From assembly GCA_016787085.1 (NCBI GenBank), contig JAEUVJ010000010.1, positions 1 through 52,190 of the forward strand: a DNA stretch of 52,190 nucleotides. Reading direction: 5' to 3'. Below, in pieces: positions 35,801 to 42,217 of the stretch. This DNA comes from Chitinophagaceae bacterium (GTDB lineage Bacteria; Bacteroidota; Bacteroidia; Chitinophagales; Chitinophagaceae). How positions within the stretch are numbered: position 1 is the stretch's first letter; every line of letters starts with the position of its first letter. The notes beneath the pieces were generated by a model. That model was not told the origin of the DNA. It did not search any database and saw nothing but the letters and a program-made list of their open reading frames with translations. A program made the translations under genes and the position numbers.

Positions 35801-36494
35801 GGATATTGTTCGGGTCAATGGTAGCTATGGTCCCGGAAGAAACCACATCTGTTCTGTTGGTTACATCAACGCCATTCACATAGATGGTAAAACGGCTGGC
35901 CTGCGCAAGGCTGGCATTATAGGTGACCGTTACATAGCTCCATGTTCCTGTTGTCAGCACGTTATTGTTACTATGAACGACCAGCCTGTTGCTGCCACTA
36001 TACCAATACACAGAAATACCATTGGTAACCGGCCCTGCTTCGGCATCATTTGTAGTGTGTGCATAGGAATAAAAAAAGTTGGTCGTACTGAGTGTCTGGC
36101 TGAATAAGGTGCCCCATTGGTTGAAATTATTATTCCGCACCCATGTACTCCAGGTATAGCTCACCGAAGGTGTAAGCGTAAAATTGGCGTGATCAGCAAT
36201 ATTCACATAGTCATTTGTGCCATCAAGATTGATTCCCTGCCCGTATTTGCCGGCGCTCCATACTGGCCCGTTTACCAATGTGCCATTATGTGCATTGCCG
36301 GATACGTCAGTTGTGGTGGTGCCGCTTCCTTCATTGAAGCGCAACTCGGCGACCACGCCGGGCGCAGGAAACCTCCTCCCGTCAAATCCATAAAAAACGA
36401 TGGACAACAACGGTAGAACAACAAACAACTTTACAAAATACCTGAATGCTCTGGTTTGCTCCGGGCCTGGCCCGGCAATGGTTTTTGATAGCAT
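29841..36494 (-). CDS. giant secreted protein: 3 LamG, 10 Ig-like repeats, 2 further Ig-like domains, 7-bladed propeller
   Basis: This is a 2217-residue predicted surface or secreted protein. A hydrophobic N-terminal segment (about 20-42) acts as signal or anchor. Three LamG/concanavalin-type domains (about 45-268, 558-765 and 1330-1560) are separated by blocks of 3, 6 and 1 Ig-like repeats of about 95 residues, each with the pattern GVAGVQFLLDG...LGAED...APY...SWNT...LTARARDAAGN. Two different Ig-like domains (about 1655-1850) precede seven repeats of the form GRNDGxxRxY...EFTWNGTxW (about 1870-2188), suggesting a seven-bladed propeller. The C-terminus (SPIVFMRKENETSYSAMRR...) is not a recognisable T9SS sorting domain. 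A carbohydrate-binding or adhesion role is likely. Confidence 0.9.
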   Translation of the reverse strand: MLSKTIAGPGPEQTRAFRYFVKLFVVLPLLSIVFYGFDGRRFPAPGVVAELRFNEGSGTTTTDVSGNAHNGTLVNGPVWSAGKYGQGINLDGTNDYVNIADHANFTLTPSVSYTWSTWVRNNNFNQWGTLFSQTLSTTNFFYSYAHTTNDAEAGPVTNGISVYWYSGSNRLVVHSNNNVLTTGTWSYVTVTYNASLAQASRFTIYVNGVDVTNRTDVVSSGTIATIDPNNIRIGSNQPYGEYLNGSVDEFRYYRRLLSEAEIQSDMNIGSVADTESPTVSISSPAPGNVSGTINVNASANDNTGVAGVQFQLDGVNLGAEDAVAPYSITWNTATATNGVHSLTAVARDAAGNITTSAAVSVTVNNDTQVPSVSITEPSGGTVQGTINVSAGATDNTGVAGVQFLLDGVNLGAEDVTAPYTISWNTATITDGSHTLTARARDAAGNTATSTPVVVTVQNNTQDTESPSVAITSPTGGTVSGTINVNASAGDNVGVAGVQFLLDGVNMGAEDMTAPYAISWITTGIANGSHILTARARDAAGNTTTSAAVNVTVNNTNLVAAYGFNENTGTTANDNSGNNNTGTLTNGAAWAASGRFGSAILFDGTNDYININDANSLDLTNGMTLEAWVNPSNLTGFKTVICKDRSTGNFTYTMAANNNASNANNQRPSSRMRIGSGNIVVTGTSKLTLNTWIHVASTYDGGTFRLYINGVQVSSAAVTGNITVTANPLRIGGTTALAGQYFAGLIDEVRIYNRALSQAEIQTDMNTPIAPDIIPPSVSITSPGAGTISGTVNITANASDNTTVAGVQFLLNGASIGTEDNTSPYAVSWNTTTIANGTYTLTARARDAAGNTTTSSEVIVTVNNDTESPVISITSPSAGIIDGTVEIIATASDNTGVAGVQFLLNGVNLGAEDVSAPYTFSWNTTTVTDGNYTLTARARDAAGNTTVSAPVVVDVLNNPPDTEAPAVNISSPAAGNVLGTVTITANASDNVGVIGVRFLLNGVDLGAEDILAPYSFSWNTLALANGSYTLTARARDAAGNSALSETVIVNVNNPSDTELPVISLSAPTAGNVSGIVAISATATDNLGVTGVQFLLDGMELGTEDVTAPYSFSWNTSGVSNGNHILSARARDAAGNTGVAADVIVTVNNDIEFPAISITAPAAGNVTGTITVSGNASDNTGVAGVQFLLDGLNLGAEDLAAPYGISWNTITVSNGSHTLTARARDAAGNTTTSAEVIVTVNNDITPPSVNITAPAAGSVSGTINVSANASDNVGVNGVQFLLNGANLGAEDNTAPYTVSWNTLMETSGNYTLTARARDAAGNLTTSAPVAVTVNNVTNLIAALGLNESSGTTAIDISGNNHNGTLTNTPARAAGKYGQGVNLNGSNQYINIADHNNFTLDPSQNYTWSTWVRNNNFTEWGTVWSQTLNTSNFFYFYAHSSSDADGGPVTNGVSVYWWVNGGASKIGAHSSNNVLTAGVWSHVAITYNAGQPQNNRFSIYVNGVDVTVRTDVSSAGTITTINPANIRIGSNQPFGEYLNGSVDEVRFYNKLLSATEVVADMNTPIGVDNTPPSIGISSPLGGNVSGMVNITATAADNFGVAGVQFLLDGANLEAEDVTAPYSLTWNTETVSNGPHVLTARARDAAGNTTTSSEVAINVAPDFTFTLLTTVKNVEVSGTTDFRINVTYLNGFATSSGVDLWFSGLPPEVTGHYLFDPMSHQGETQLFINTNNAPLGTYVFTVGATAEGITHTQQATLNITTAADFAITASPSILNVPIGDAITVTVNVNETNEFVSPVTLSVLGLPAGVTASFSPASPVPVAVSILTLTTSASTPVGTYNLTVQGVSGSTIRTAPVTLIVSSTPAVWTVSTIGSTGVPNNTVRVGRLKSDGLDRIYIGTIATGRMLEYTWNGTVWTGPLDIGGSPSAQEIHNTTIGPGRGDGIERLYAASYDNNIYEIWHNGTSWQQMTVGSVGNLGMHAVVGVGRNDGVTRLYASSTQELYEFTWNGTSWTKLLVGSTPGAHELALGNGRMDGKNYIYISSISSGNFEARWTGTAWTIASMGDNGDARGLELGDGRNDGITRVYSALYDGRVREFTWNGSAWTFINMPLAGTQNIHAYIVPGRNDGVNRIYTCNANGKVFEYTWNGTTWDIYNMGGGSDYMYGLHYGTGRNDGVIRFYGADRGSVNRVYEFTWTAPSPIVFMRKENETSYSAMRRETKSD
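31530..35690 (-). repeat. ten internal DNA repeats coding the Ig-like modules
   Basis: Ten units of about 280-290 bp lie in blocks of 1, 6 and 3 along the plus coordinates, interrupted by two LamG-coding segments. Each codes the same core (LLDG...GAED...SWNT...ARDAAGN). The units are close enough in DNA to permit recombination and to challenge short-read assembly. Confidence 0.85.
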
Positions 36495-36770
36495 ATATAA
36501 GCCTTATGAAGGGTTCTTCAATAGTGCATAAGGTACTTATACATGTATCTTTCAAGACAGGATGTTGATCGGGAAAAGGGGAATTCGAAGGGGAGGGCAT
36601 TTAACGATGGATAAATTTACACGCCGATCTTTTCAATAAAATTCTTTTTTAGTCACAAGTAATTGACAGTCGGCTGTTAATATCAATGTATCTGCCGCCG
36701 GTATAACGAAATATTATCAATTATCAACCCTTGCTGCCCAACCAAAATGGATGGCTATTCAGGAAGAAAC
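36495..36770. other. intergenic region upstream of the giant surface gene
   Basis: These 276 bases lie between the start of the giant gene and the terminator of the tRNA-Phe-like copy. I see no ORF, tRNA or clear TAnnTTTG element near the start codon, so the promoter of the giant gene is not identified. Confidence 0.4.
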
Positions 36771-36798
36771 AAAAAGCCCCGATATAACGGGGCTTTTT
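36771..36798 (-). terminator. terminator after the tRNA-Phe-like copy
   Basis: On the minus strand, AAAAAGCCCCG and CGGGGCTTTTT form a perfect stem around a short TTATAT loop with a T run. It begins about 2 nt after the 3' end of the damaged tRNA copy, as a tRNA terminator would. Confidence 0.88.
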
Positions 36799-36799
36799 G

Positions 36800-36872
36800 T
36801 GGTGTGGGGCGGGATCGAACCGCCGACACAAGGATTTTCAGTCCTTTTTCCACCTCCGGCGGATACCGCACC
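36800..36872 (-). pseudogene. tRNA-Phe(GAA)-like copy with the D arm replaced
   Basis: It has exactly 73 nt, the same length as the intact tRNA-Phe. Positions 1-9 (GGTGCGGTA) and everything from the 26th base on are identical to the intact gene, including anticodon GAA, the T arm and CCACACCA. The 16-nt D arm is replaced by the 16-nt quasi-palindrome TCCGCCGGAGGTGGAA. Its first base is the last base of the GIY-YIG stop codon. It has its own terminator. Most likely a non-functional copy, although expression of a D-armless tRNA cannot be excluded. Confidence 0.85.
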
Positions 36873-37138
36873 TATTCTCTTTCTCTGCCATGATAGTTTT
36901 CCACTATGCGCCTGACCTCCTCTCGTCCCTGGCCTGTTTTCAAAAATTTCTCCCGTTTCATTGCCTCTTCCTTAGTAGCAAAAGTTTCTGTATAAATTAT
37001 TTGCCAGGGGCGATAACGCAAAGTGAACCCCTTCATTTCACTTACATTATGTTCAAATAATCTCCTTTCGGGATCACTTGTGTAGCCCACGTAAGTCTTT
37101 TCGGCAGGTTTTGAAAGCAGTACATAAACATACCACAT
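36872..37138 (-). CDS. single-domain GIY-YIG nuclease between two tRNA-Phe copies
   Basis: The 88-residue GIY-YIG module starts MWYVYVLLSK and has TYVGYTSDPERRLFEHN, with catalytic Arg in PERRL and Glu in REKFLKTGQG. It belongs to the same minimal family as the gene at 2716-3033 but is clearly divergent, so the two are not recent duplicates. The ATG at 37138 lies 5 nt after the tRNA-Phe terminator, and the TAG stop shares its G with base 1 of the following tRNA copy. The gene therefore exactly fills the gap between terminator and tRNA copy. An in-frame ATG at 37156 lies within the terminator and is less likely. Inference: a tRNA-targeting nuclease cassette. Confidence 0.88.
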   Translation of the reverse strand: MWYVYVLLSKPAEKTYVGYTSDPERRLFEHNVSEMKGFTLRYRPWQIIYTETFATKEEAMKREKFLKTGQGREEVRRIVENYHGRERE

Positions 37139-37143
37139 AAAAA

Positions 37144-37173
37144 AAGGACCTGACATTTTTGTGTCACGTCCTT
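37144..37173 (-). terminator. terminator of intact tRNA-Phe
   Basis: On the minus strand, AAGGACGTGACAC...TGTCAGGTCCTT forms a stem with one mismatch and a loop of about 5-6 nt, followed by seven T. It starts 3-4 nt after the tRNA 3' end and ends 5 nt before the GIY-YIG start codon. Confidence 0.85.
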
Positions 37174-37176
37174 CCG

Positions 37177-37249
37177 TGGTGTGGGGCGGGATCGAACCGC
37201 CGACACAAGGATTTTCAGTCCTTTGCTCTACCGACTGAGCTACCGCACC
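37177..37249 (-). tRNA. tRNA-Phe(GAA)
   Basis: The cloverleaf of 73 nt is complete without encoded CCA. The acceptor is GGTGCGG/CCACACC, the D arm GCTC-AGTCGGTA-GAGC, the anticodon arm AAGGA-CTGAAAA-TCCTT (GAA, Phe) and the T arm GGCGG-TTCGATC-CCGCC. The acceptor has one non-Watson-Crick position (C5 opposite A68), which is shared by the damaged copy downstream. It is followed by its terminator and a GIY-YIG gene. Confidence 0.93.
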
Positions 37250-37261
37250 ATTATTTCAACT

Positions 37262-37305
37262 TTCTATTTTCTGTGCTTTTTCCGCCAACCGGCGGATACC
37301 GCACC
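37262..37305 (-). pseudogene. decayed tRNA-Phe 5' remnant with palindrome in place of the D arm
   Basis: Upstream of the intact tRNA the minus strand reads GGTGCGGTA (37305-37297), identical to tRNA-Phe bases 1-9. Then comes TCCGCCGGTTGGCGGA (37296-37281), a 16-nt palindrome exactly in the D-arm position, then AAAAGCACAGAAAATAG, a weak echo of the anticodon arm. It is the same junction as in the copy at 36800-36872. Confidence 0.72.
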
Positions 37306-37424
37306 ATCTGGTTAAAACTACAGGCATTAAAGCCCAATTTCCAACCGGGCTGCAAATATAGGCAGATTCGGCTAAAACAGAAAGACATATTGGAGTTTGA
37401 AACTTCTTCTTTGGAAGTTTTCCC

Positions 37425-39707
37425 TTACATGCCATACTCACTCAAAAACTTGATCCGCATAATCTTAAGCTGCTCCCAGTTGAAGTTGTGCTCCGCCAGC
37501 TCTTCCTGCGCTACCTGCAGGGAAGATGTATCACACGCTTTAAAATACTCAATGATCTCATCCTGCTCCTCTTCGTCCAGCATTTCATCAATGGCATAAT
37601 CCAGGTTGAGCTTGGTGCCACTGGCTGCAATCGTCTCCATTTCTTCCAGCATTTCATCCATTCGCCAGCCTTTGTTCTTCGCAATCGTCTCCAACGAAAC
37701 CTTTTTATCTGTATTCTGGATGATATATACTTTGTTGCCGCTTTTATTCACTACGCTCTTCATCACAAAGTCATCCGGCTTTTCAATATTGTTTTCCTGC
37801 ACATACCGGGAAATAAGATCAATAAACGGCTTACCGTACCGCAATGCTTTTCCTTTACTGATACCCTGGCATTTTTCGAGGTCGGTCATGCTCGTAGGAT
37901 AGAGCGTGGCCATATCCTGTAAAGAGGTTTCGAGGAATATGACAAATGGCGGCAGGTTTTTCTTTTTTGCTTCTTTTTGCCGGAGCTCTTTCAGCATCTC
38001 AAAAAGCTTTTCATCAGCCGCTGCGCCGCCTGCAGCCTCCGCGCCTTCCTCATCATCTGCGTTTGCTTCTTCAAAGAGATTATTCAGCACTATTTTGAAC
38101 GACTTCGGCTTCTTGAGAAACGCTTCTCCCGCTTTGGTGATCTTCAACACACCATACTCTTCGATATCTTTTTTCAGCAGCCCTTCCAGTAGTAGCTGTC
38201 GTACCAGCGAATTCCAGAAATGGCTTTCCTTATCGTTACCGCTGGCAAAGGCATCAATGCCTTCATGCCGGTACATCTGTATCTGCGGGGTAAGTTTGCC
38301 GGTGATGATATTCACCACATATTCTGTGGCAAATCTTTCATCCAGTGCTTTTATCGCCCTGAGGGCAATCAATACTTCTTCTTTTGCTTCTACTCTTTCC
38401 TTGGGGTGTTTACAATTATCGCAGTTGCCGCAATTCTCCCTTTCATATTCTTCCCCAAAGTAACTGAGTACAACTTTGCGCCGGCAAACGCCGCTTTCTG
38501 CATATGCTACCGTTTCGTTGATCAACTGTGCCCCCACTTCTCTTTCACTCAGCGGTTTGTCCCGCATCAGGTGTTCGAGCTTGCTTACGTCCTTATGTGA
38601 ATAATACAGGACGCACTTCCCTTCCAGTCCGTCGCGGCCTGCACGACCGGTTTCCTGGTAATAGTTCTCAATTGACTTTGGAATATTATAATGTATGACG
38701 AAACGGATATCAGGTTTATCGATCCCCATTCCGAATGCGATAGTAGCGCAGATCACCTGTACATCCTCATTTAAGAACTGGTCTTGTCTTTCAGCCCTTA
38801 ACTTACTATCCAGCCCGGCATGATAGGCTACCGCCTTTATACCATTTGCCATTAAAATATCTGCGAGCTCTTCGGTCGTCCTCCGGTTGAGAGTATAGAT
38901 AATGCCGCTTTTTGTTTTCATTCCTTTAATAAAGCGGACGATATTCTCATCTGTCTGGCTCTTCTTTATTTTAGGTAATATCTCATAATACAGGTTCGGC
39001 CTGTTAAAAGAAGAGATATACACCTTCGGATCACGCAAATCGAGATTCTTTATAATATCGCTTTGCACTTTCGGCGTAGCCGTAGCTGTCAATGCGATCA
39101 CCGGTATATCCGGGTTGATCTGTATCATCATTTCCCGCAGCCGCCTGTATTCCGGGCGGAAGTCGTGGCCCCATTCAGAGATACAATGTGCTTCATCAAC
39201 AGCGAAAAATGAAATGGTAAGATCCGAAAAGAACTCCAGGTTCTCCTGCTTGGTGAGTGTTTCGGGCGCCACATACAGCATTTTGGTCTTACCCGTCAGC
39301 AGGTCATCATGCACTTCCCTGATCTCTTTTTTTGTCAGGGTCGAATTGAGGAAATGCGCCACTTCATCGTTGCTGCTGTAGCCACGAACCAGGTCCACCT
39401 GGTTCTTCATCAACGCAATAAGCGGCGACACAATGATCGCCACCCCCTCACTGACCATCGCCGGCAACTGGTAGCACAGGCTTTTACCCCCACCGGTCGG
39501 CATGATCACAAACGTATCACGACCCGCCAGCAGCGATTCAATGATCTTTTCCTGGTTATCCTTGAATTTATTAAAACCAAACTGCTCCTGAAGTGCGGCA
39601 TGAAGATCAAAACGCTTCACACTATTTGAAGAAGATTTTTGTTTGGCCGGTTTGGATGCGGCAGGTTTTTTACCTCCGCCGGCCGGTTTCTTTGCGGTTG
39701 TTCCCAT
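37425..39707 (-). CDS. recQ: ATP-dependent DNA helicase RecQ
   Basis: RecQ is a 3'-5' DNA helicase for recombination and fork repair. The 760-residue protein has a Lys/Ala/Pro-rich N-terminal tail (about 1-30). Helicase motifs are FIVMPTGGGKSLCYQLP, DEAHCISEWGHDFRPEY, LTATATPKV, and QETGRAGRDG for motif VI. The RQC zinc site is CRRKVVLSYFGE...CGNCDNC, a winged helix follows, and an HRDC domain spans about residues 590-665. An extra C-terminal domain of about 95 residues (after the HRDC; KVSLETIAKNKGWRMDEML) is longer than in E. coli RecQ and resembles a helix-turn-helix tail. The ATG at 39707 is clear. Confidence 0.96.
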   Translation of the reverse strand: MGTTAKKPAGGGKKPAASKPAKQKSSSNSVKRFDLHAALQEQFGFNKFKDNQEKIIESLLAGRDTFVIMPTGGGKSLCYQLPAMVSEGVAIIVSPLIALMKNQVDLVRGYSSNDEVAHFLNSTLTKKEIREVHDDLLTGKTKMLYVAPETLTKQENLEFFSDLTISFFAVDEAHCISEWGHDFRPEYRRLREMMIQINPDIPVIALTATATPKVQSDIIKNLDLRDPKVYISSFNRPNLYYEILPKIKKSQTDENIVRFIKGMKTKSGIIYTLNRRTTEELADILMANGIKAVAYHAGLDSKLRAERQDQFLNEDVQVICATIAFGMGIDKPDIRFVIHYNIPKSIENYYQETGRAGRDGLEGKCVLYYSHKDVSKLEHLMRDKPLSEREVGAQLINETVAYAESGVCRRKVVLSYFGEEYERENCGNCDNCKHPKERVEAKEEVLIALRAIKALDERFATEYVVNIITGKLTPQIQMYRHEGIDAFASGNDKESHFWNSLVRQLLLEGLLKKDIEEYGVLKITKAGEAFLKKPKSFKIVLNNLFEEANADDEEGAEAAGGAAADEKLFEMLKELRQKEAKKKNLPPFVIFLETSLQDMATLYPTSMTDLEKCQGISKGKALRYGKPFIDLISRYVQENNIEKPDDFVMKSVVNKSGNKVYIIQNTDKKVSLETIAKNKGWRMDEMLEEMETIAASGTKLNLDYAIDEMLDEEEQDEIIEYFKACDTSSLQVAQEELAEHNFNWEQLKIMRIKFLSEYGM

Positions 39708-40044
39708 TACTCAGATTTTCTTTCCCCGAATATTACCTCTACTCATTTCCCTCATTCAAAAGGTAATGCTTTTTTATACAAGTTTCCGGATGATCTGCAT
39801 CATTCTTTTCACAGCTACCCTTCCGGACTTTTCCCGGCATAGATGATAGGCAATAGCGCTTTGACTTACAAACTGACAGAGTGGGTCGAACGTTAATCAG
39901 GATCAGATCATCAACAGCCTGAACGGCGCCGGGACAGCGAAAATACGAAAGGAAACCCGCTTTAAGAAGTCGCTAGAGATAATTACTGTATAGGGTATGT
40001 TAATCTCCCTATTGAATTAATTCTTCTAATTTTGCGCCTTGTCA
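39708..40044. other. divergent intergenic region recQ / kdsD
   Basis: This 337-nt spacer separates divergent genes. I see no coding potential, tRNA or strong hairpin. The only signal I can support is the kdsD -7 element at its right end. Confidence 0.4.
40027..40034 (+). promoter_or_regulatory. -7 promoter element for kdsD
   Basis: TAATTTTG matches TAnnTTTG and ends 10 nt before the ATG at 40045. No good -33 TTTG box is seen at 19-21 nt. Confidence 0.5.
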
Positions 40045-41007
40045 ATGAGTTCCTCAATTAAACAAACCGCCCTGCATACCATTGAACTGGAAGCCGCCTC
40101 GGTTGCTGCGTTATCTGCTTATGTCAATGATGATTTTGAAAAAGCTGTAAGGGTTATTGCTGATTGTGCCGGCAGGGTGGTGGTCAGTGGTATCGGTAAA
40201 AGCGCTGTTATAGCACAAAAGATCGTAGCGACCTTTAACTCTACGGGAACACCCTCTGTTTTCATGCATGCCGCCGATGCCATTCATGGTGATCTCGGCA
40301 TGGTGCTGCAGGATGATGTGGTGATCGTTCTCAGTAAAAGCGGCGAAAGCCCGGAAATAAAAGTACTGGTCCCACTAATAAAGAATTTCGGCAACACACT
40401 GATCGCTATCGTCGGCAATATGGATTCCTACCTTGCCAAACAATCCACCCTTGTTCTGAATACGACTGTTCCGCAGGAGGCCTGCCCCAACAACCTGGCG
40501 CCCACCTCCAGCACTACCGCCCAGTTGGTGATGGGCGATGCACTGGCCATCTGCCTGATGGAAATGAAGGGTTTCCGGTCAGACGATTTTGCCAAGTTTC
40601 ATCCGGGTGGTGCTCTTGGAAAAAAACTATACCTGCGGGTTTCCGATCTGTATATTCACAATGAACAACCACAGGTGTTTGCTACACAAACGCTGAAAGA
40701 AGCCATTGTGGAAATGACCAGGAAGAGGCTCGGCGTTACTGCTGTGGTAGATAAGGAAGGTCATCTGCTTGGTATCATCACCGATGGCGACCTGAGGAGG
40801 ATGCTGGAAAAAAACCTGCCGGTGGGCGAAGTAAAAGTACAGGACATTATGACCCGTACACCTAAAACCATTGAGCCTGGTATGCTGGCCGTAGATGCGC
40901 TGGACATGCTGAGAAAAAAAGAAATAAGCCAGCTGGTGGTGGCCGAAAATGGAAAATATCTTGGTATCATTCATATACATGATTTAATAAGAGAAGGATT
41001 AATTTAA
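40045..41007 (+). CDS. kdsD: arabinose-5-phosphate isomerase, KpsF/GutQ family
   Basis: The enzyme interconverts ribulose-5-phosphate and arabinose-5-phosphate, the first step to KDO for lipopolysaccharide. The 320-residue protein has a SIS domain (about 35-170; SGIGKSAVIAQKI, STGTPSVFMHAADAIHGDLG, LSKSGESPE) and two CBS domains (about 200-320; IVEMTRKRLGVTAVVD, GIITDGDLRRML, GIIHIHDLI). ATG 40045 is chosen over the TTG at 40039. It is followed by a mannose-1-phosphate guanylyltransferase gene on the same strand, consistent with envelope sugar supply. Confidence 0.94.
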   Translation: MSSSIKQTALHTIELEAASVAALSAYVNDDFEKAVRVIADCAGRVVVSGIGKSAVIAQKIVATFNSTGTPSVFMHAADAIHGDLGMVLQDDVVIVLSKSGESPEIKVLVPLIKNFGNTLIAIVGNMDSYLAKQSTLVLNTTVPQEACPNNLAPTSSTTAQLVMGDALAICLMEMKGFRSDDFAKFHPGGALGKKLYLRVSDLYIHNEQPQVFATQTLKEAIVEMTRKRLGVTAVVDKEGHLLGIITDGDLRRMLEKNLPVGEVKVQDIMTRTPKTIEPGMLAVDALDMLRKKEISQLVVAENGKYLGIIHIHDLIREGLI

Positions 41008-41074
41008 CCGGTGATAAAAGAGCGGTGCGTGACAAACAACAGCGCCATTTATACTTCACCATTCACTATTCATC

Positions 41075-42157
41075 ATGAACAAACATCACTACGTGGCGAT
41101 CATGGCGGGCGGTATCGGCAGCCGCTTCTGGCCGATGAGCCGTACCAATATGCCCAAGCAGTTCTTAGATATTCTGCATACGGGCAAGACGCTTATCCAG
41201 CAAACTTTTGACCGCTATACCAAACTTGTACCGAAAGAGAACATTTTCATTGTCACCTCACAGGAGTATGTGGATATTGTAAAAAAACAATTACCCTCAC
41301 TGCCCTCCGACAACATATTGGCAGAGCCCTCCAAAAAGAATACCGCCCCCTGTATTGCCTATATCGCTTTTAAACTTTTTCAGAAAGACCCAAAGGCATT
41401 GATGATCGCAGCGCCATCGGATAATCTTATCCTGGAAACAGATGAATTTGTAAAAACGGCCACCACAGCATTGAATTTTGTGGACCACATCAATGCGCTG
41501 GTAACGATCGGCATCAAACCCTCTTATCCGAATACCGGTTATGGCTACATACAGCACGAGATGACCGAAGCCGCCCCTTCTATTTATAAGGTTATCACGT
41601 TTACCGAAAAACCGAATTTAGAACTGGCCAAAGCCTTTGTGGCCAGCGGCGATTTTTTATGGAATGCCGGCATCTTTACCTGGAAAGTAAAGACCCTGCT
41701 GGCGGCATTTGAAAAATACCTGCCTGAGATCTATGAAGTGTTTGCCGCAGAAAAAGAAAAAATGAATACCCCGGAAGAGGCCGCCGCTATTGAACAGATC
41801 TATCCGCAATGCACCAGTATTTCCATTGATTTCGGCATTATGGAAAAAGCAGATAATGTATACGTGATACCCGCCTCCTTCTCCTGGAGCGACCTCGGCA
41901 CCTGGAACAGCGCCTGGGAGAACAAGGAAAAGGATTATTTTCAAAATGCCGTAGCGGGCAATACCGTTATGATTGTGGATGCCAAAAACTGTATGGTGCA
42001 TGTTCCCGACAATAAACTGGTGCTGCTGCAGGGACTGGATGATCACATTGTGGTGGACACCAAAGATGTGCTGCTCATTTGTAAAAAAGACAAGGAGCAG
42101 GAGATCAAGGAATATGTAGCTGAGATCAAAAGGAATAAAGGAGAAAAATTTCTCTGA
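41075..42157 (+). CDS. manC: mannose-1-phosphate guanylyltransferase
   Basis: The enzyme makes GDP-mannose from mannose-1-phosphate and GTP for surface polysaccharides. The 360-residue protein has the nucleotidyltransferase signature IMAGGIGSRFWPMSRTNMPKQ (about 9-29), PSDNLI, GYGYIQ, FTEKP and FLWNAGIFTWK, and the C-terminal SWSDLGTW. It lacks the mannose-6-phosphate isomerase domain of bifunctional ManC, so it is the single-function form. The short spacer before it contains heptamer-like sequence (TTCACCATTCACTATTCA), related to the nusA-infB spacer. Confidence 0.94.
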   Translation: MNKHHYVAIMAGGIGSRFWPMSRTNMPKQFLDILHTGKTLIQQTFDRYTKLVPKENIFIVTSQEYVDIVKKQLPSLPSDNILAEPSKKNTAPCIAYIAFKLFQKDPKALMIAAPSDNLILETDEFVKTATTALNFVDHINALVTIGIKPSYPNTGYGYIQHEMTEAAPSIYKVITFTEKPNLELAKAFVASGDFLWNAGIFTWKVKTLLAAFEKYLPEIYEVFAAEKEKMNTPEEAAAIEQIYPQCTSISIDFGIMEKADNVYVIPASFSWSDLGTWNSAWENKEKDYFQNAVAGNTVMIVDAKNCMVHVPDNKLVLLQGLDDHIVVDTKDVLLICKKDKEQEIKEYVAEIKRNKGEKFL

Positions 42158-42217
42158 GGGTCTGCCCCTTTCATTAAAGGAAGGGAAAAACATTACCTTC
42201 AATGATAACCCTTAACC

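Noticed and set aside
36797..37060. Plus-strand frame through the antisense of the tRNA-Phe-like copy
   Set aside because: It is antisense to the tRNA-like copy and the GIY-YIG gene; the peptide (CGAGSNRRHKDF...) is the usual false translation of tRNA-Phe.
36849..37296. CRISPR array as explanation for the repeated palindromes
   Set aside because: The palindromes are only 15-18 nt, few, irregularly spaced and embedded in tRNA copies; there are no regular spacers or cas genes.
37159..37599. Plus-strand frame through the antisense of tRNA-Phe into recQ
   Set aside because: It combines antisense tRNA and antisense recQ sequence and has no family features.
37906..38463. Long plus-strand frame within recQ
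   Set aside because: It is Ser/Phe-rich antisense of a well-supported RecQ gene and is not coding by itself.
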